The notes under the pieces are model-generated. The model had not been told where the DNA came from. It saw only the letters and a program-made list of their open reading frames with translations, and did not search any database. A DNA stretch of 24,115 bases from Perkinsus chesapeaki (taxonomy: Eukaryota; Perkinsozoa; Perkinsida; Perkinsidae). Positions 1-8,452 of the stretch are shown in pieces (positions within the stretch are counted from its first letter, which is position 1; each line of letters opens with the position of its first letter). The DNA lies in assembly GCA_013115145.1 (NCBI GenBank), contig JAAPAO010000554.1, positions 1 to 24,115 of the forward strand. The letters are read 5' to 3'. The position numbers were made by a program, and so were the translations under genes.

Positions 1-255
1 TATTCGCTGCCCGGTCTAGCTCATGCAGGCCGAAACTTTGATATGGGCATGAATGCATCTGTACATAACAGTTTCGGTAATACTCGAAGCTACTGGGTAA
101 ATGCGACATTGGTTGTCACTGTCAATACAATAGGAAACTCTCTCTTCGACTGGCACCTCTTTGTCGGCCTCACAACTAGTGGCTCGATTTACCCTTGGCC
201 GTCGCTTCATAACAACTTCTCCATTGTTGACAAAGCACTACATCTGAAAGTATAG
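1..255 (+). CDS. Secreted four-Cys family, copy A, C-terminal fragment (divergent)
   Basis: An open frame from base 1 to a TAG at 253-255 encodes about 84 residues and is cut by the window edge. It lines up end to end with the C-terminal third of copies B, E, F and H. It keeps the AHAG...FDMGMNAS stretch (family HAGNEFDMGMNAT), the N-[ST]LF-x-WH-x-F-x-G core near residues 50-58, and the final ...LKV in place of LNVKP. The last third differs strongly from the family: LLDFRPA is replaced by IYPWPSL. This is the most diverged member in the window. It could be a functional divergent paralogue or an ageing copy, because its N-terminal half lies outside. Its reading frame has no breaks. No function is known to me. 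Confidence 0.72.
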   Translation, partial: YSLPGLAHAGRNFDMGMNASVHNSFGNTRSYWVNATLVVTVNTIGNSLFDWHLFVGLTTSGSIYPWPSLHNNFSIVDKALHLKV

Positions 256-1069
256 CGAACTTTCATCTCTATGGATTCGGACTGTGTTACACAGTGTACT
301 ATAGATCGTCTTCATATCTTTCCAGTCACTTTTGAATTCCCTATTATGTGTTCTAGTTTGATGATTCCTCGTGATCCGCCTAAGCTTTGTTCGTAAGCTT
401 TCGACCATGCCCAGGTTCCCTCCACACTGCCTGAAACAGTGCTTTGTGGTCTTCGGAGAGGGATGCTTGAGAGCGCTGTACCACCAGTCGGCTAGACATA
501 CCTCAACTCGGCAACATGATGGAGCAATACGACGAATTTATTGGCTTAACATTATTTTTTAGCCTGACCCAGGGTCCCATCGCATTGTCTTGACATTGGA
601 AGCTTGTCCTCGACACGCTAGTCAACTCAACGTGATCCAAGTGCAAAGCTTGGATCGTCTCCAAATAACACTCGCAACCTGAATCATGTTCGGTCAGGCT
701 TAGTGTCGCCCAGGCGTCCTTGATTTTCTCCAGGGAGTCCTTCACCTCTTTTGTTGCTTCATGATAGCCTAGTCAACCTCATTCTACAGGGTCATGACGT
801 ATTGCAGGGATCCAAGGTGACCTCAGACCCGACGACCAGATTTTGGATCACGTTGGCGATAGCAGCGAGGGAGGCTTGGTCTAAGGCGACGGGCTGAGGG
901 TATTCGTCGGCCATGTTATGTTGACACCCTTCAGCTCGCCGGCTCGATACGTGCGATCACAAATACTGCCTAGCATTAGGGCTGCCAGACGCGGGCACTG
1001 ATCACGACGTACCGATGAGTTATCGGCGAGAACTCAAGGTGATGCAAGCCGGAAATTAATTCAAGCATG
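256..1069. other. Interval without a firm gene; possible weak minus-strand exons
   Basis: Nothing firm is seen here. On the minus strand an ATG at 914-912 opens 40 codons, with an alanine- and valine-rich stretch, before a stop. A second open stretch with a charged helical look (KDSLEKIKDAW, about 745-600) follows downstream. A GT donor and an AG acceptor could join the two in phase (donor near 820, acceptor near 746), giving a small gene that reads away from the phosphatase gene end. I do not recognise the product and codon evidence is thin. The rest looks like intergenic DNA or a 3' flank of copy A. Confidence 0.2.
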
Positions 1070-2773
1070 CTAAAGGGTCAGGCGGCTTCGTTTCGGGAGG
1101 CTTCCAAGAGATCCATCGTCACTCAGCAACCTTTTTCGAATATTTGCATCAACGGCTTTGACGTCTGGCGGGAGTATGTGTATCACAACTGCTGTAAGGT
1201 TGTCATCAGAGAGCTTTTCATAAGCTCGTCGAACGACTTTCCGTGCACATACGTCTGGTCTGATTACCGATGACACCACAACAGGAGCAAAAAGACCGGC
1301 CACCTGGAAATGGAAAAGTTAAGGGAACAACGTTGCGGTTACCTGTTCATCAGTCTGCACATCAAACACTCCATCGGACGCTAGAATCACGCAACGGTCC
1401 TCAGCAGGATTGAGATCGTGGATCTTCACGTCAGGTTCGCTGTTGATAACTTCCCGTGGAACTTTGAGGCGTAGATCCCCTAGGGACCGAGAAACCGCTA
1501 ATCCCCATTGCATCACCTAAAATATAACGAGTGTAGTTCAGATTGTGTGAATCTTACCCTATTCCCGACTAAAACCGTTTCTGGTGTGAACACTCTCCAC
1601 GTTCCTTGTATTTCAACGACAATTCCACCTCGAGCTTAAATCCATTGCTTTTCATCGTCTCTATTTGGTTTATGGTCTTCGGTTAGCCTAACACACTCAT
1701 TGCCATCCCCTCGGCATAGGACAGCTCGAGAGTCTCCTGCATGCGCCACAAGCATCTTCAAATTTCGCTTTGCTTCATCTTCCCATAGAATGACAATCAA
1801 GGCTGTTGTGCCTGTGTAGCGCTGAACGAAGCCCCCCACTCAAATTCTTGTGTTACCGTCGGGCATATCCCTAGCTGCTGCAATGTCAAGAAAACTCTTA
1901 TCAATTTCAGCGAATGCTTCACGAACGCTGCGCTCAAGCCGGTCATCAAAACTATTCGCCGCTCCTTGTGATGCGAGGCAATCGGATATCTTTTCACCAA
2001 TATGCGAGACCTACAGATAAACGAACCCGCAATGCGAGTGAGAAATACAGTCGGTTCTTACGACATAGTCCACGCATGCCGCGCCACTATGGCCATCAAA
2101 CACGGCTACACCATGGAGCGGAGGATCCGTTCCTGACGTCTTGAGGGATAAATCTACAGCAAACCTACAAAAATGCGAGAAAAGGAAACGAGCTTCCAAA
2201 TCGAAAGTATCAACAACCAGCTTTGTAGGGTATCGTCGGCCGACCTGTCTTCATTCGTTTTCTTATTTCCTTTCCAAGACTCGGCCCCGATCCACAACTT
2301 TACTCCGGAGGTGCCAAGCCGTATCAACGCAGAATTTTTCTCTCTGTCCACTTTCCCGATAAGCTTCAATTGCTCTGCTTCTCCGTGGATCATGGCACCT
2401 TGATCGATATGAGTTGTGGTAAGGGCTCCACAACGCTCTTCGTAATTCTCTTGTAACATCCCTGAATCACTTATGCCACCAGCACGGCCGAGCGATGCCA
2501 CCCAGTGCAGTTTCCGCAGCTAAGATTGTACTCTGGAGCTCTTCCTTGGCTTGGATTGCCCGCCTCCCGGACCCGGCCGCGGTGTGCTCGCTGCTCTCGT
2601 TGCGGTGAAGCGCTGCTCGCAATTGAACAATAGTGCGTCTCAGCTCCGATCGGTGAGTCGCGACGTCTTGGTCCAGTTTCTGAGACCCAAGAGTCGCAAT
2701 CGAAGCTATTCATTGTCCCGGTGGCCACTATAATTTATAGACCACCTATCTGTCGAAGTACATCGATGTACAT
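1070..2773 (-). CDS. PP2C-family (PPM) serine/threonine protein phosphatase, eight exons, with an in-frame TAA
   Basis: A metal-dependent phosphatase that removes phosphate from Ser/Thr. Proposed exons, in transcript order: 2773-2746, 2705-2502, 2461-2218, 2164-2062, 2010-1857, 1811-1558, 1516-1343, 1303-1070. All junctions are GT-AG, phases agree, introns are 39-53 nt, and the total is 465 codons. Motifs appear in family order: TNEDR, VFDGHSG (metal Asp), DGTTAL across the 45-nt intron, VAHAGDSRAVL, LTEDHKP, LAVSRSLGDLRLK, ILASDGVFDV and SDDNLTAVVI. The first about 80 residues are charged and coiled-coil-like, outside the catalytic domain. The start ATG at 2773 is the only one in frame with exon 2. 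One fault: a TAA at 1638-1636 replaces the Glu/Gln usual before ARGG. This may be a pseudogene, a sequencing error or a readthrough site. The zinc-finger gene on the same strand ends only 79 bp upstream. Confidence 0.88.
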
Positions 2774-2786
2774 CGCATGTCGATGT
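2758..2786. repeat. Nested short palindromes at the phosphatase start
   Basis: A perfect 14-bp palindrome (gtacatcgatgtac, 2758-2771) overlaps a second inverted pair, acatcg (2770-2775) and cgatgt (2781-2786). They sit over the first exon of the phosphatase gene, between it and the upstream zinc-finger gene. It could be a binding site or one of the fold-back insertions seen elsewhere in this window. Confidence 0.45.
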
Positions 2787-2852
2787 ATGTTAAACATCGG
2801 AGTCATCAATCAATATCCAGCAGAATTTCGTCACTTATTTACAGAGCGGCGG

Positions 2853-3434
2853 CTACTTTAGCTTCGAGAGATTCCCCCCGAAGAGCTTCCACACCTCTAG
2901 ATTAGCCCTGTGGAGATCTGAGAGCTCCTCGTGTTTCAGCAGCTGGTCCAATGCGGTGAAGCGTCGGCGACATAGGTAGCATATCAATCTCTGTGGGGCA
3001 TCTGCAGGAGCCTGTGGTGGCGTAGATTGGGCTACCAACAGATGCAGTTGGCGTTCACCTCTATCGGCTTTACTGAAGGCGCTCCTTCAGTAATAGGCAT
3101 TCCTGGCACGGGAATGATAGGCGCTGCAAATAATAACACCATAAGAACACAACTACGCCTGTTTGAAGCAACTGAAAATTATTATGGACAAATTTATCTC
3201 ATACATGAGAGAACAGCGGCTCTGAAAAGGCCCCGAAAACACGGGAAGAGGTACTGCCCGGATTGAACGCGCGCGCAAGCACAAACAAATACGATTATCA
3301 CCTCCACCGTGGAGCCTCCAAGAGTGCATGGATCCTTCACTCGAGGTCCTTCGTCAGCTTCCGTACACGTATGGAAGATCAAGAGAGCCTTGCCAAGAGC
3401 AAAACGAGGGCCGCTCGAAATATGAGCTCGGGAT
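2853..3434 (-). CDS. RBM5/RBM10-like C2H2 zinc-finger protein, 3' end (truncated or partial)
   Basis: The last exon, reading down to a TAG at 2855-2853, encodes a C2H2 finger of the kind in the splicing regulators RBM5, RBM6 and RBM10: C-x2-C, RRRFTALDQLLKH and LSDLH, then about 18 residues ending NLSKLK. The acceptor is probably the CAG before codon GCT near 3010. Upstream minus-strand exons are suggested at about 3132-3075 (acceptor TTTGCAG; proline-rich PVPGMPITEGAPS), 3253-3206 and 3432-3302 (open frame, no recognised domain), with introns near 48 nt. RBM5-type proteins usually exceed 500 residues and have RRM and G-patch domains. None is visible, and coding signal stops at about 3435, where the duplicated flank of copy B begins. 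It may be a truncated relic or a short paralogue. The finger is well supported; the exon model is not. Confidence 0.55.
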
Positions 3435-4095
3435 GTCAGTTTCTGTTATCGAGTAGTAATTATTCATTCTGCGTAACTGGATCCATTGTACATGCGTGCA
3501 AAGCTAATTCCTCTCATGAGAGTAACTTAGAAGAGTAAGTAAAAAGAATCATCTGTTGACTCCTTCCTCGTCTTGCATTCGTCCTTGTGAACGGAGAACA
3601 ATCAACAACTTCGGAAACCTCGCTCCACGGGGCGCGTCGTGTCAGCGCTCCTTCGGAAAGCAGTGGCACAAGCTTTCTCGAGCATGTTGGGAACTGCCAT
3701 TTGAAACTCTGGATTATCGCAGTTATAGGAGAGTAGCTTCCCGCATAAAATTTAGAAGCAACGATGGATTGATGGTCTATGTGAATGATAATCTCAGATT
3801 GTTCACATCCATCAAACGTAGGATGTAGACAGTTCTACGCCTTCTCAGTGCAACATGTGCACGCATGCGCAGCGTGGTAGCACAAAAAGTTGTACTGCTT
3901 TTAAGCATTTAGAACCCTCATTTAGTTGGTTTTGACCCATTGTCTCAGTATAGAGTGAGTCCTGCTAAGCTCTCTTGAAAACTCTCACAAGTTAGTTACA
4001 GTCTTGACTAGGCTAGTATGCCTTGGCTTATTCCAGTGGAGGGAGTCTAGGGAGCTTCTCTTAACCTTTATAAGCTCAGTCCAACATCATTTGCT
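3435..4095 (+). promoter_or_regulatory. Duplicated 5' flank of copy B
   Basis: This stretch is repeated, with small changes, as 6891-7586 in front of copy D. The most conserved part is 3771-3885, which matches 7222-7336 with four differences by my count. It contains catccatcaaacgtagga and a CACGCATGCGC core at 3860-3870. No open frame is shared between the two copies, so the conservation suggests promoter and 5'-leader function or recent duplication. Open frames inside it are chance. Confidence 0.7.
4077..4079 (+). promoter_or_regulatory. Probable trans- or cis-splice acceptor before copy B
   Basis: A pyrimidine-rich stretch (cttctcttaaccttt) leads to CAG followed by TCCA, 16 bases before the start codon. 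The same CAG-TCCA arrangement precedes copies D, E and F. It fits a spliced-leader acceptor (inference). Confidence 0.45.
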
Positions 4096-4926
4096 ATGAT
4101 GTTTGTCATGATGTTTCTCTTCCCCATCTGCTTCACGGTTATCTCCGCGGGTATGGTTGATGAGCCTTTCGACATGGGTAAGTATAAATCATTGTTCACG
4201 ATCACAGAGCACACGAAAGTGGTCGACATCACAATGAAGCATAACCGCAGACTCCAGTCGTCCCCGGGAGATACGCAGTCCTTCACTTACCCGGTGGGTT
4301 GTTCACCTTCTCAAAGGAGGTTCCTGGAGCAGTATTGTGTAGTCGGTACTTATACTATCAGTGGTACTGTTAATATCTCCCTCGACTTGCACATTTACGA
4401 TGCGAACGACAACACTAAAACTGTTCTTCTCGGGATGTCCGCTTCGTTCAAGGATGGTAATCCAACCGCTTTGAGCAGCCGTGCCAGTGGCTGTGCTGAC
4501 TTGGTCGATCAGACGTTGTCCTATGGTAGCCTACGTGCTATTGTTCATGCCTGTATGTCAGGCGGTGGCACAGGGAAATATAATCCGGTAACTAAGCAGT
4601 TCACCATACCATCAAACATTTCGACAAATGTGATACTTCGTGGCTTTGGTCGCGATCTAATAAATGATAAGTACACACTGACGGGATATTATTACTCCGG
4701 AGGTGACTTCGGTTTGGGAATGAACGCCTCCGTAGGGAGCCAAATGAAGAAAGAGGGTATTTATGCTGGTAACCTCAGCTTCGGTGCGAGCTTCAGTACA
4801 GTTGCTAACAACCTCTTTGCTTGGCATACATTCGCTGGTGTAAGCTCTTCCGCGCAGCTTTTGGACTTCAGGCCGGCTTATGCATCCTACCCATTTGTCG
4901 ACGTTATATTGAATGTGAAGCCCTAA
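4096..4926 (+). CDS. Secreted four-Cys family, copy B (intact, 276 aa)
   Basis: A single-exon open frame from ATG to TAA. Residues 1-19 form a hydrophobic signal peptide ending at about ISAG, and there is no other membrane segment, so the product is probably secreted or held at the cell surface. Mature cysteines are at about 69, 81, 133 and 153: GC-x11-C in the first pair, and SGCADL and HAC in the second. Family-conserved blocks are SFTYPVGCSP, RRFLEQYCVVG, LDLHIYDANDNTKTV, FKDGNPT, DQTLSYGSLR, RGFGRDLIN, NNLFAWH and AQLLDFRPAYASYP. N-glycosylation sequons include NIS, NAS and NLS. The C-terminal half reads as alternating polar/hydrophobic strands, suggesting a beta-rich fold. I do not recognise the family; Perkinsus MOE is a candidate to compare. 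It differs from E and F in the signal peptide and at KKEGIYAGN. Confidence 0.9.
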   Translation: MMFVMMFLFPICFTVISAGMVDEPFDMGKYKSLFTITEHTKVVDITMKHNRRLQSSPGDTQSFTYPVGCSPSQRRFLEQYCVVGTYTISGTVNISLDLHIYDANDNTKTVLLGMSASFKDGNPTALSSRASGCADLVDQTLSYGSLRAIVHACMSGGGTGKYNPVTKQFTIPSNISTNVILRGFGRDLINDKYTLTGYYYSGGDFGLGMNASVGSQMKKEGIYAGNLSFGASFSTVANNLFAWHTFAGVSSSAQLLDFRPAYASYPFVDVILNVKP

Positions 4927-5944
4927 TCAGCCAACGAATGCCTGATACTCTCTACGATCACATCAATCCCAGGCCCGAAGAGGCTCATATGAGAATGTAA
5001 ATGCTTTGTTGTGGGGTGCTGCATCACAACCCCGTTCTAGAACAGATTGCTATGAACGAAGCCTTCAATGCGGCTTATCATTAGTCTTGACATTTTATGT
5101 GTTATACTTGCTTGATCGTCAGCCAAACGACTTAGCCCCACCCTCAGAATACTTGCGACTTGGAGGCAATTGTGAAGTTTACGAGCTTATTCCCAAGGGT
5201 GAGCTCTGAGCTCGGTCGAGAAGTTCGTTCCAGATTAACTCTCGCGCCTCGTATTTGCTCCATTCCGCGCGAATAACTCCTGCTTTGTTGAATATGATTT
5301 TTCGTCAATTCCGTAGGGCCGATGTCACATCAGCTTCTTCTCTTCTTCTGTTGAGTTACATGTAGGCGAGTGCATTCAGGAGACATATAGCCTCACGGAA
5401 ATGTGGTCCTCGGGGGTCAAAAGGTGTTCTTAGTGCGGAGATATTATAGAAATTTTGCTAGAAAATATGTTCGTGGGTCGACAGGAAATATCAAATACAT
5501 TCCTTCTGGGCATAATATGTAATGTTCCTTCATGGCAGTCATGCACAGTGCATCGCGACGTTCCCGTCGGGTCGTATACTAGAACGCTCACAGCATCAGG
5601 TCCCTGGGCCTGCTCGAGGTGCGATAGTTCTGAAATTCTGCTGTGGCCTCGCCAGTGGCCAGCATAGGGGCCCAACCGCTTGGACACCCAGAGGTCGCAA
5701 ACACTCGGGGGGCAGGGAAAAATTAGCCTGCCATGTACTCTCGCTTTCGCAACTTGAAGGAAAAAAACTTCATTCGTAAGCAAAACTTGATCTTCCTTTG
5801 AGCTATATCTCAACCTCTGAAGGTAGGGTATGCCTTCCCCTACCTCCTAATCCAAATGTCATTATATTTCGTAGAGTTCCGAAAGTTCCGGAAGGTTTCG
5901 GATCGAAACTGTCGGGATATAGTTGAGCAAACAACTATAAATGA
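4927..5944. other. Interval after copy B, no gene seen
   Basis: This is the 3' flank of copy B followed by non-coding-looking DNA. It does not resemble the 3' flanks of copies D, E and F. A 127-residue minus-strand frame (5813-5430) has no recognisable motif and biased, scattered residues; I treat it as chance. Around 5877-5915 there are short ttccgaaagttccgga-type repeats. Confidence 0.5.
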
Positions 5945-6798
5945 CTTATAAACTAGTATCCATCAAGAGTTCATCATTTATCATTTATTAAGAGTTCATC
6001 AGCTGGTCGCAACCAAATAGAACGTTGCGACATCTCTTCACTCAATGTGGCCACTGGATGGAGATCGCGAAGTTACGCGACCGTGAAGCGAACAGCGACG
6101 AGTCGTAGATCCACTACTGCCACCGTCAACACAGCACGATGGACACTACCGCCACAGCTTGAACTTTGGGGATTTAGAAGCATGAAGTACAGTGGAGAGA
6201 AATGGAGACACAATGACACAATTTGCCATTGGGTCAACAGCGCACAATGCCAGTCTGGCATTGCCAGAACACCCAATAGGTGCCCAGTAGGCTCTGTATT
6301 GATATCCGGACCCACGACAGGCACTGACTGACACAACTTTTCCGCGGCGCTGCGCAATATTTGGTCACAATACTCTTTGTGCTGTAAGTGTGCACAAAGT
6401 GTTTCTATAACGTTAAGCTTGTAACCGTTTCGTGGCTATTACACTTATGAGTAAATTAAATATGTCGTCATCTCTCTTTTATTTTCCTAATTATTTATGT
6501 CTTCCGGTATTTCTGCACAGGAAAAGCGCAGCTTCTCCGAGGTTGAAACCGTGCCAGAGAGTTGCACGGCTGTCGACGCGTGCGGAGACCGCGAGCAACA
6601 CAAGGTGGTGCAGCACTGCGGGGGACTATGGCCTCGAAACCTGGACATGAAATGAGTTGGGCTGGGGGCTCAGCCTGAGCCTGAGCCGCTCAGGTTTGGC
6701 TACCCATGTGAACTATGAACTTCGCAGAGTCAAAGGCTTGTCAGGTATTTGTCCTAGCTTCGCTGCGAGGCCTTCGCAGAGAATCATCTCTTTTAACG
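5945..6798 (+). repeat. Duplicated upstream segment, first copy (patchy)
   Basis: Bases 6001-6145 match 11884-12026 (both contain acgttgcg..catctctt and ccatcgtcaacacag-like stretches). Bases 6147-6180 match 12545-12590, and 6640-6798 match 12635-12735 (ending with the shared tcgcagagaatcat). Each copy carries its own unshared insert: 6190-6640 here and 12027-12545 in the other. Both end at a truncated family 5' end. This is a former 5' flank of a family gene. Confidence 0.6.
6246..6262. repeat. Hairpin aatgcca-gtc-tggcatt
   Basis: Seven-base perfect arms with a 3-base loop, followed directly by gccag, so the order is forward, inverted, forward. It lies in the unshared insert of the first upstream-segment copy. 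Confidence 0.6.
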
Positions 6799-6839
6799 AT
6801 GTTTCTCTTTGCCGTCAGCAGCCCTACACAAGTGGTAAG
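6799..6839 (+). pseudogene. Secreted family relic C (start codon and signal-peptide stub)
   Basis: The sequence aacgatgtttctctttgccgtc matches the start of the relic at 12736 (gaacgatgttcctcttcccc). It keeps ATG and MFLF, then after about eight codons jumps to ctacacaagtggt, which matches the TQVV region near codon 41 of the family, and soon hits a stop. The preceding flank (6640-6798) is also homologous to that before 12736. This is a 5' family remnant with an internal deletion of roughly 27 codons and no body. The promoter-like repeat of copy D starts about 50 bases later. Confidence 0.6.
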
Positions 6840-7420
6840 ATGATCAAGTAACCCTTGCCGAGGCCACAACGTGGGGCCACCGAAAAGGTAAGTTTGTCAG
6901 TTCCTGTCATCGAATAACAATAAGTCATTATGCGCCCCGCTCCACTGTACATGCGTACACACCTAATTCTCTTGCGAGCGAAACGTGAGTTATAAGAAGC
7001 ATCTGTTGACAACCTTCTTACCTTGCATCTGTTCTCCTGAATGAAGAGCAACCAACAACTTCGGAAGCCTCGCTCCCTGGGGCGCGTCGTGTCAACGCTC
7101 CTCTGGAAAGCGATGATACAAGTTTCCGCGAGTATGTTGGATACTGTCGTTATAAACTCTGAATAAGATTGCTGTTAGGACAAGAATTGTTCGTATAAAG
7201 ATTTGCAAGCAATGATTGATTGATGGTCTATGTGAATGTTAATCTCAGATGGTTCACATCCATCAAACGTAGGATGTAGACAGTTCTACGCCTTCTCAGT
7301 GCAACATGTGCACGCATGCGCAACATGGTAGCACAATAAATTGTATTGTTTTTGAGCATTTACAAACCTCCTCCAGTTTGTATTGACCCATTGCCTCAGT
7401 AGATAGTGAGTCCTGCTGAG

Positions 7421-7468
7421 CTCTCAGGGATGTTCACTGACGTAGCTCTCCTGAGAGTCTCTCAGGAG
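7421..7468. repeat. Inverted repeats in the D leader
   Basis: ctctcagg (7421-7428) is inverted as cctgagag (7450-7457). ctcctgag (7448-7455) and ctcaggag (7461-7468) form a hairpin with a 5-base loop. The B flank has a simpler sequence at this place (ctctcttgaaaactctcac), so the hairpins arose after duplication. Confidence 0.6.
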
Positions 7469-7496
7469 TCTCAGTTAGTCTTGACTAGTCTAGTAT

Positions 7497-7518
7497 GCCT
7501 TGGCAGCCAAGGCTTGGC
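7497..7518. repeat. 14-bp fold-back insertion in the D leader
   Basis: The D flank reads gccttggc-a-gccaaggc-ttggc where the B flank has only gccttggc followed by ttattcc. The extra 14 bases (7505-7518) are an inverted copy plus a direct copy of the adjoining bases. Confidence 0.75.
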
Positions 7519-7567
7519 TTATTCCAGTGGAGGAAGTCTAGGGAGCTTCTCTTAACCTTTGTAAGCT

Positions 7568-7570
7568 CAG
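7568..7570 (+). promoter_or_regulatory. Probable splice acceptor before copy D
   Basis: CAG followed by TCCA after cttctcttaaccttt, 16 bases before the ATG, as in copy B. Confidence 0.45.
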
Positions 7571-7586
7571 TCCAACATCGTTCGCC

Positions 7587-8452
7587 ATGATGTTTGTCAT
7601 GATGTTTCTCTTCCCTATCTGCTTCACGGTTATCTCCGCGGGTATGGTTGATGAGCCTTTCGACATTGATAAGTATAAATCATTGTTCACGATCACAGAG
7701 CACACGAAAGTGGTCGACATCACAATGAAGCATAACCGCAGACTCCAGTCGTCCACGGGAGATACGCAGTCCTTCACTTACCCGGAGGGTTGTTCACCAA
7801 CTCGAAGGAGGTTCCTGGAGCAGTATTGTGTGGTCGGCACCTACACCACCAGTGATGCTGTTGATATCTCCCTCGACTTGCACATTTACGATGCGAACGA
7901 CAACACTAAAACTGTTGTCCTCGGAATGTCCGCTTCGTTCAAGGACGGTAATCCAACCGCTATGACTCATAGCGGCATGGCTGCTCATAGCCTATGAGCA
8001 GCCATGCCAGTGGCTGTGCTGACTTGGTCGATGAGACGTTGTCCTATGGTAGCCTACGTGGTATCGTCAATGCCTGTATGGCGGCCGGGGGAGAAGGGCA
8101 ATATGATCCGGCAACTAAGCAGTTCACTGCGCCAGCAAGCATCACCAGCAATGTGATTATGCGCGGTTTCGGTCGCGATCTGATTAACGAGGATTATACT
8201 TTGACTGGATATTACCTTGCTGGCAATGAGTTTGGTATGGGTATGAATGCTACTATTAGGAGTCGAAGAAAGAGAGATGGTATCTATGATGGGACCCTTG
8301 GCTTCGATGTGAGCTTTGGTACAGTGGCCAACAACCTTTTTGCTTGGCATGCATTTGCTGGTGTACGCTCCTCCGCGCAGCTCCTGGACTTCAGACCAGC
8401 TTTCGCAAGCTACCCATTCCTCGACCTCATATTGAATGTGAATCCCCAATAG
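7587..8452 (+). pseudogene. Secreted four-Cys family, copy D (frameshifted mosaic)
   Basis: The ATG at 7587 opens a B-type signal peptide and N-terminal half (VISAG, HNRRLQSS, YPEGCSP). After FKDGNPTAM a 32-bp palindromic insertion (about 7966-7997) shifts the frame, and the first frame ends in TGA at 7995-7997. The rest of the family protein continues in another frame from about 8000 to TAG at 8450-8452, where KRDGIYDGTLGFDVSFG and ASYPFLDL are the E/F type. The insert has no GT donor, so it is not an intron. Everything else is open and close to the family consensus, so the break looks recent. The last codons differ (NPQ then stop). As written it would yield only a 136-residue truncated secreted protein holding the first two cysteines. 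Confidence 0.85.

Larger units (their letters stand above)
6891..7586 (+). promoter_or_regulatory. Duplicated 5' flank of copy D
   Basis: Homologous to 3435-4095 through most of its length, including the tight block 7222-7336. Relative to the B flank it carries a 14-base palindromic insertion at 7505-7518 and a rearranged hairpin-rich stretch at 7421-7468. CAG at 7568-7570 followed by TCCA is the likely splice acceptor. Confidence 0.68.

Noticed and set aside
503-745. Minus-strand frame as an extra phosphatase exon
   Set aside because: The phosphatase already reaches its C terminus and a stop at 1072-1070.
1797-1839. In-frame TGA in the phosphatase read as a second nonsense mutation
   Set aside because: It lies in a 45-nt GT-AG intron (1856-1812) whose removal rebuilds the DGTTAL motif in phase.
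5430-5813. 127-residue minus-strand frame
   Set aside because: No motif, no duplicate in other flanks and no supporting start or splice context.
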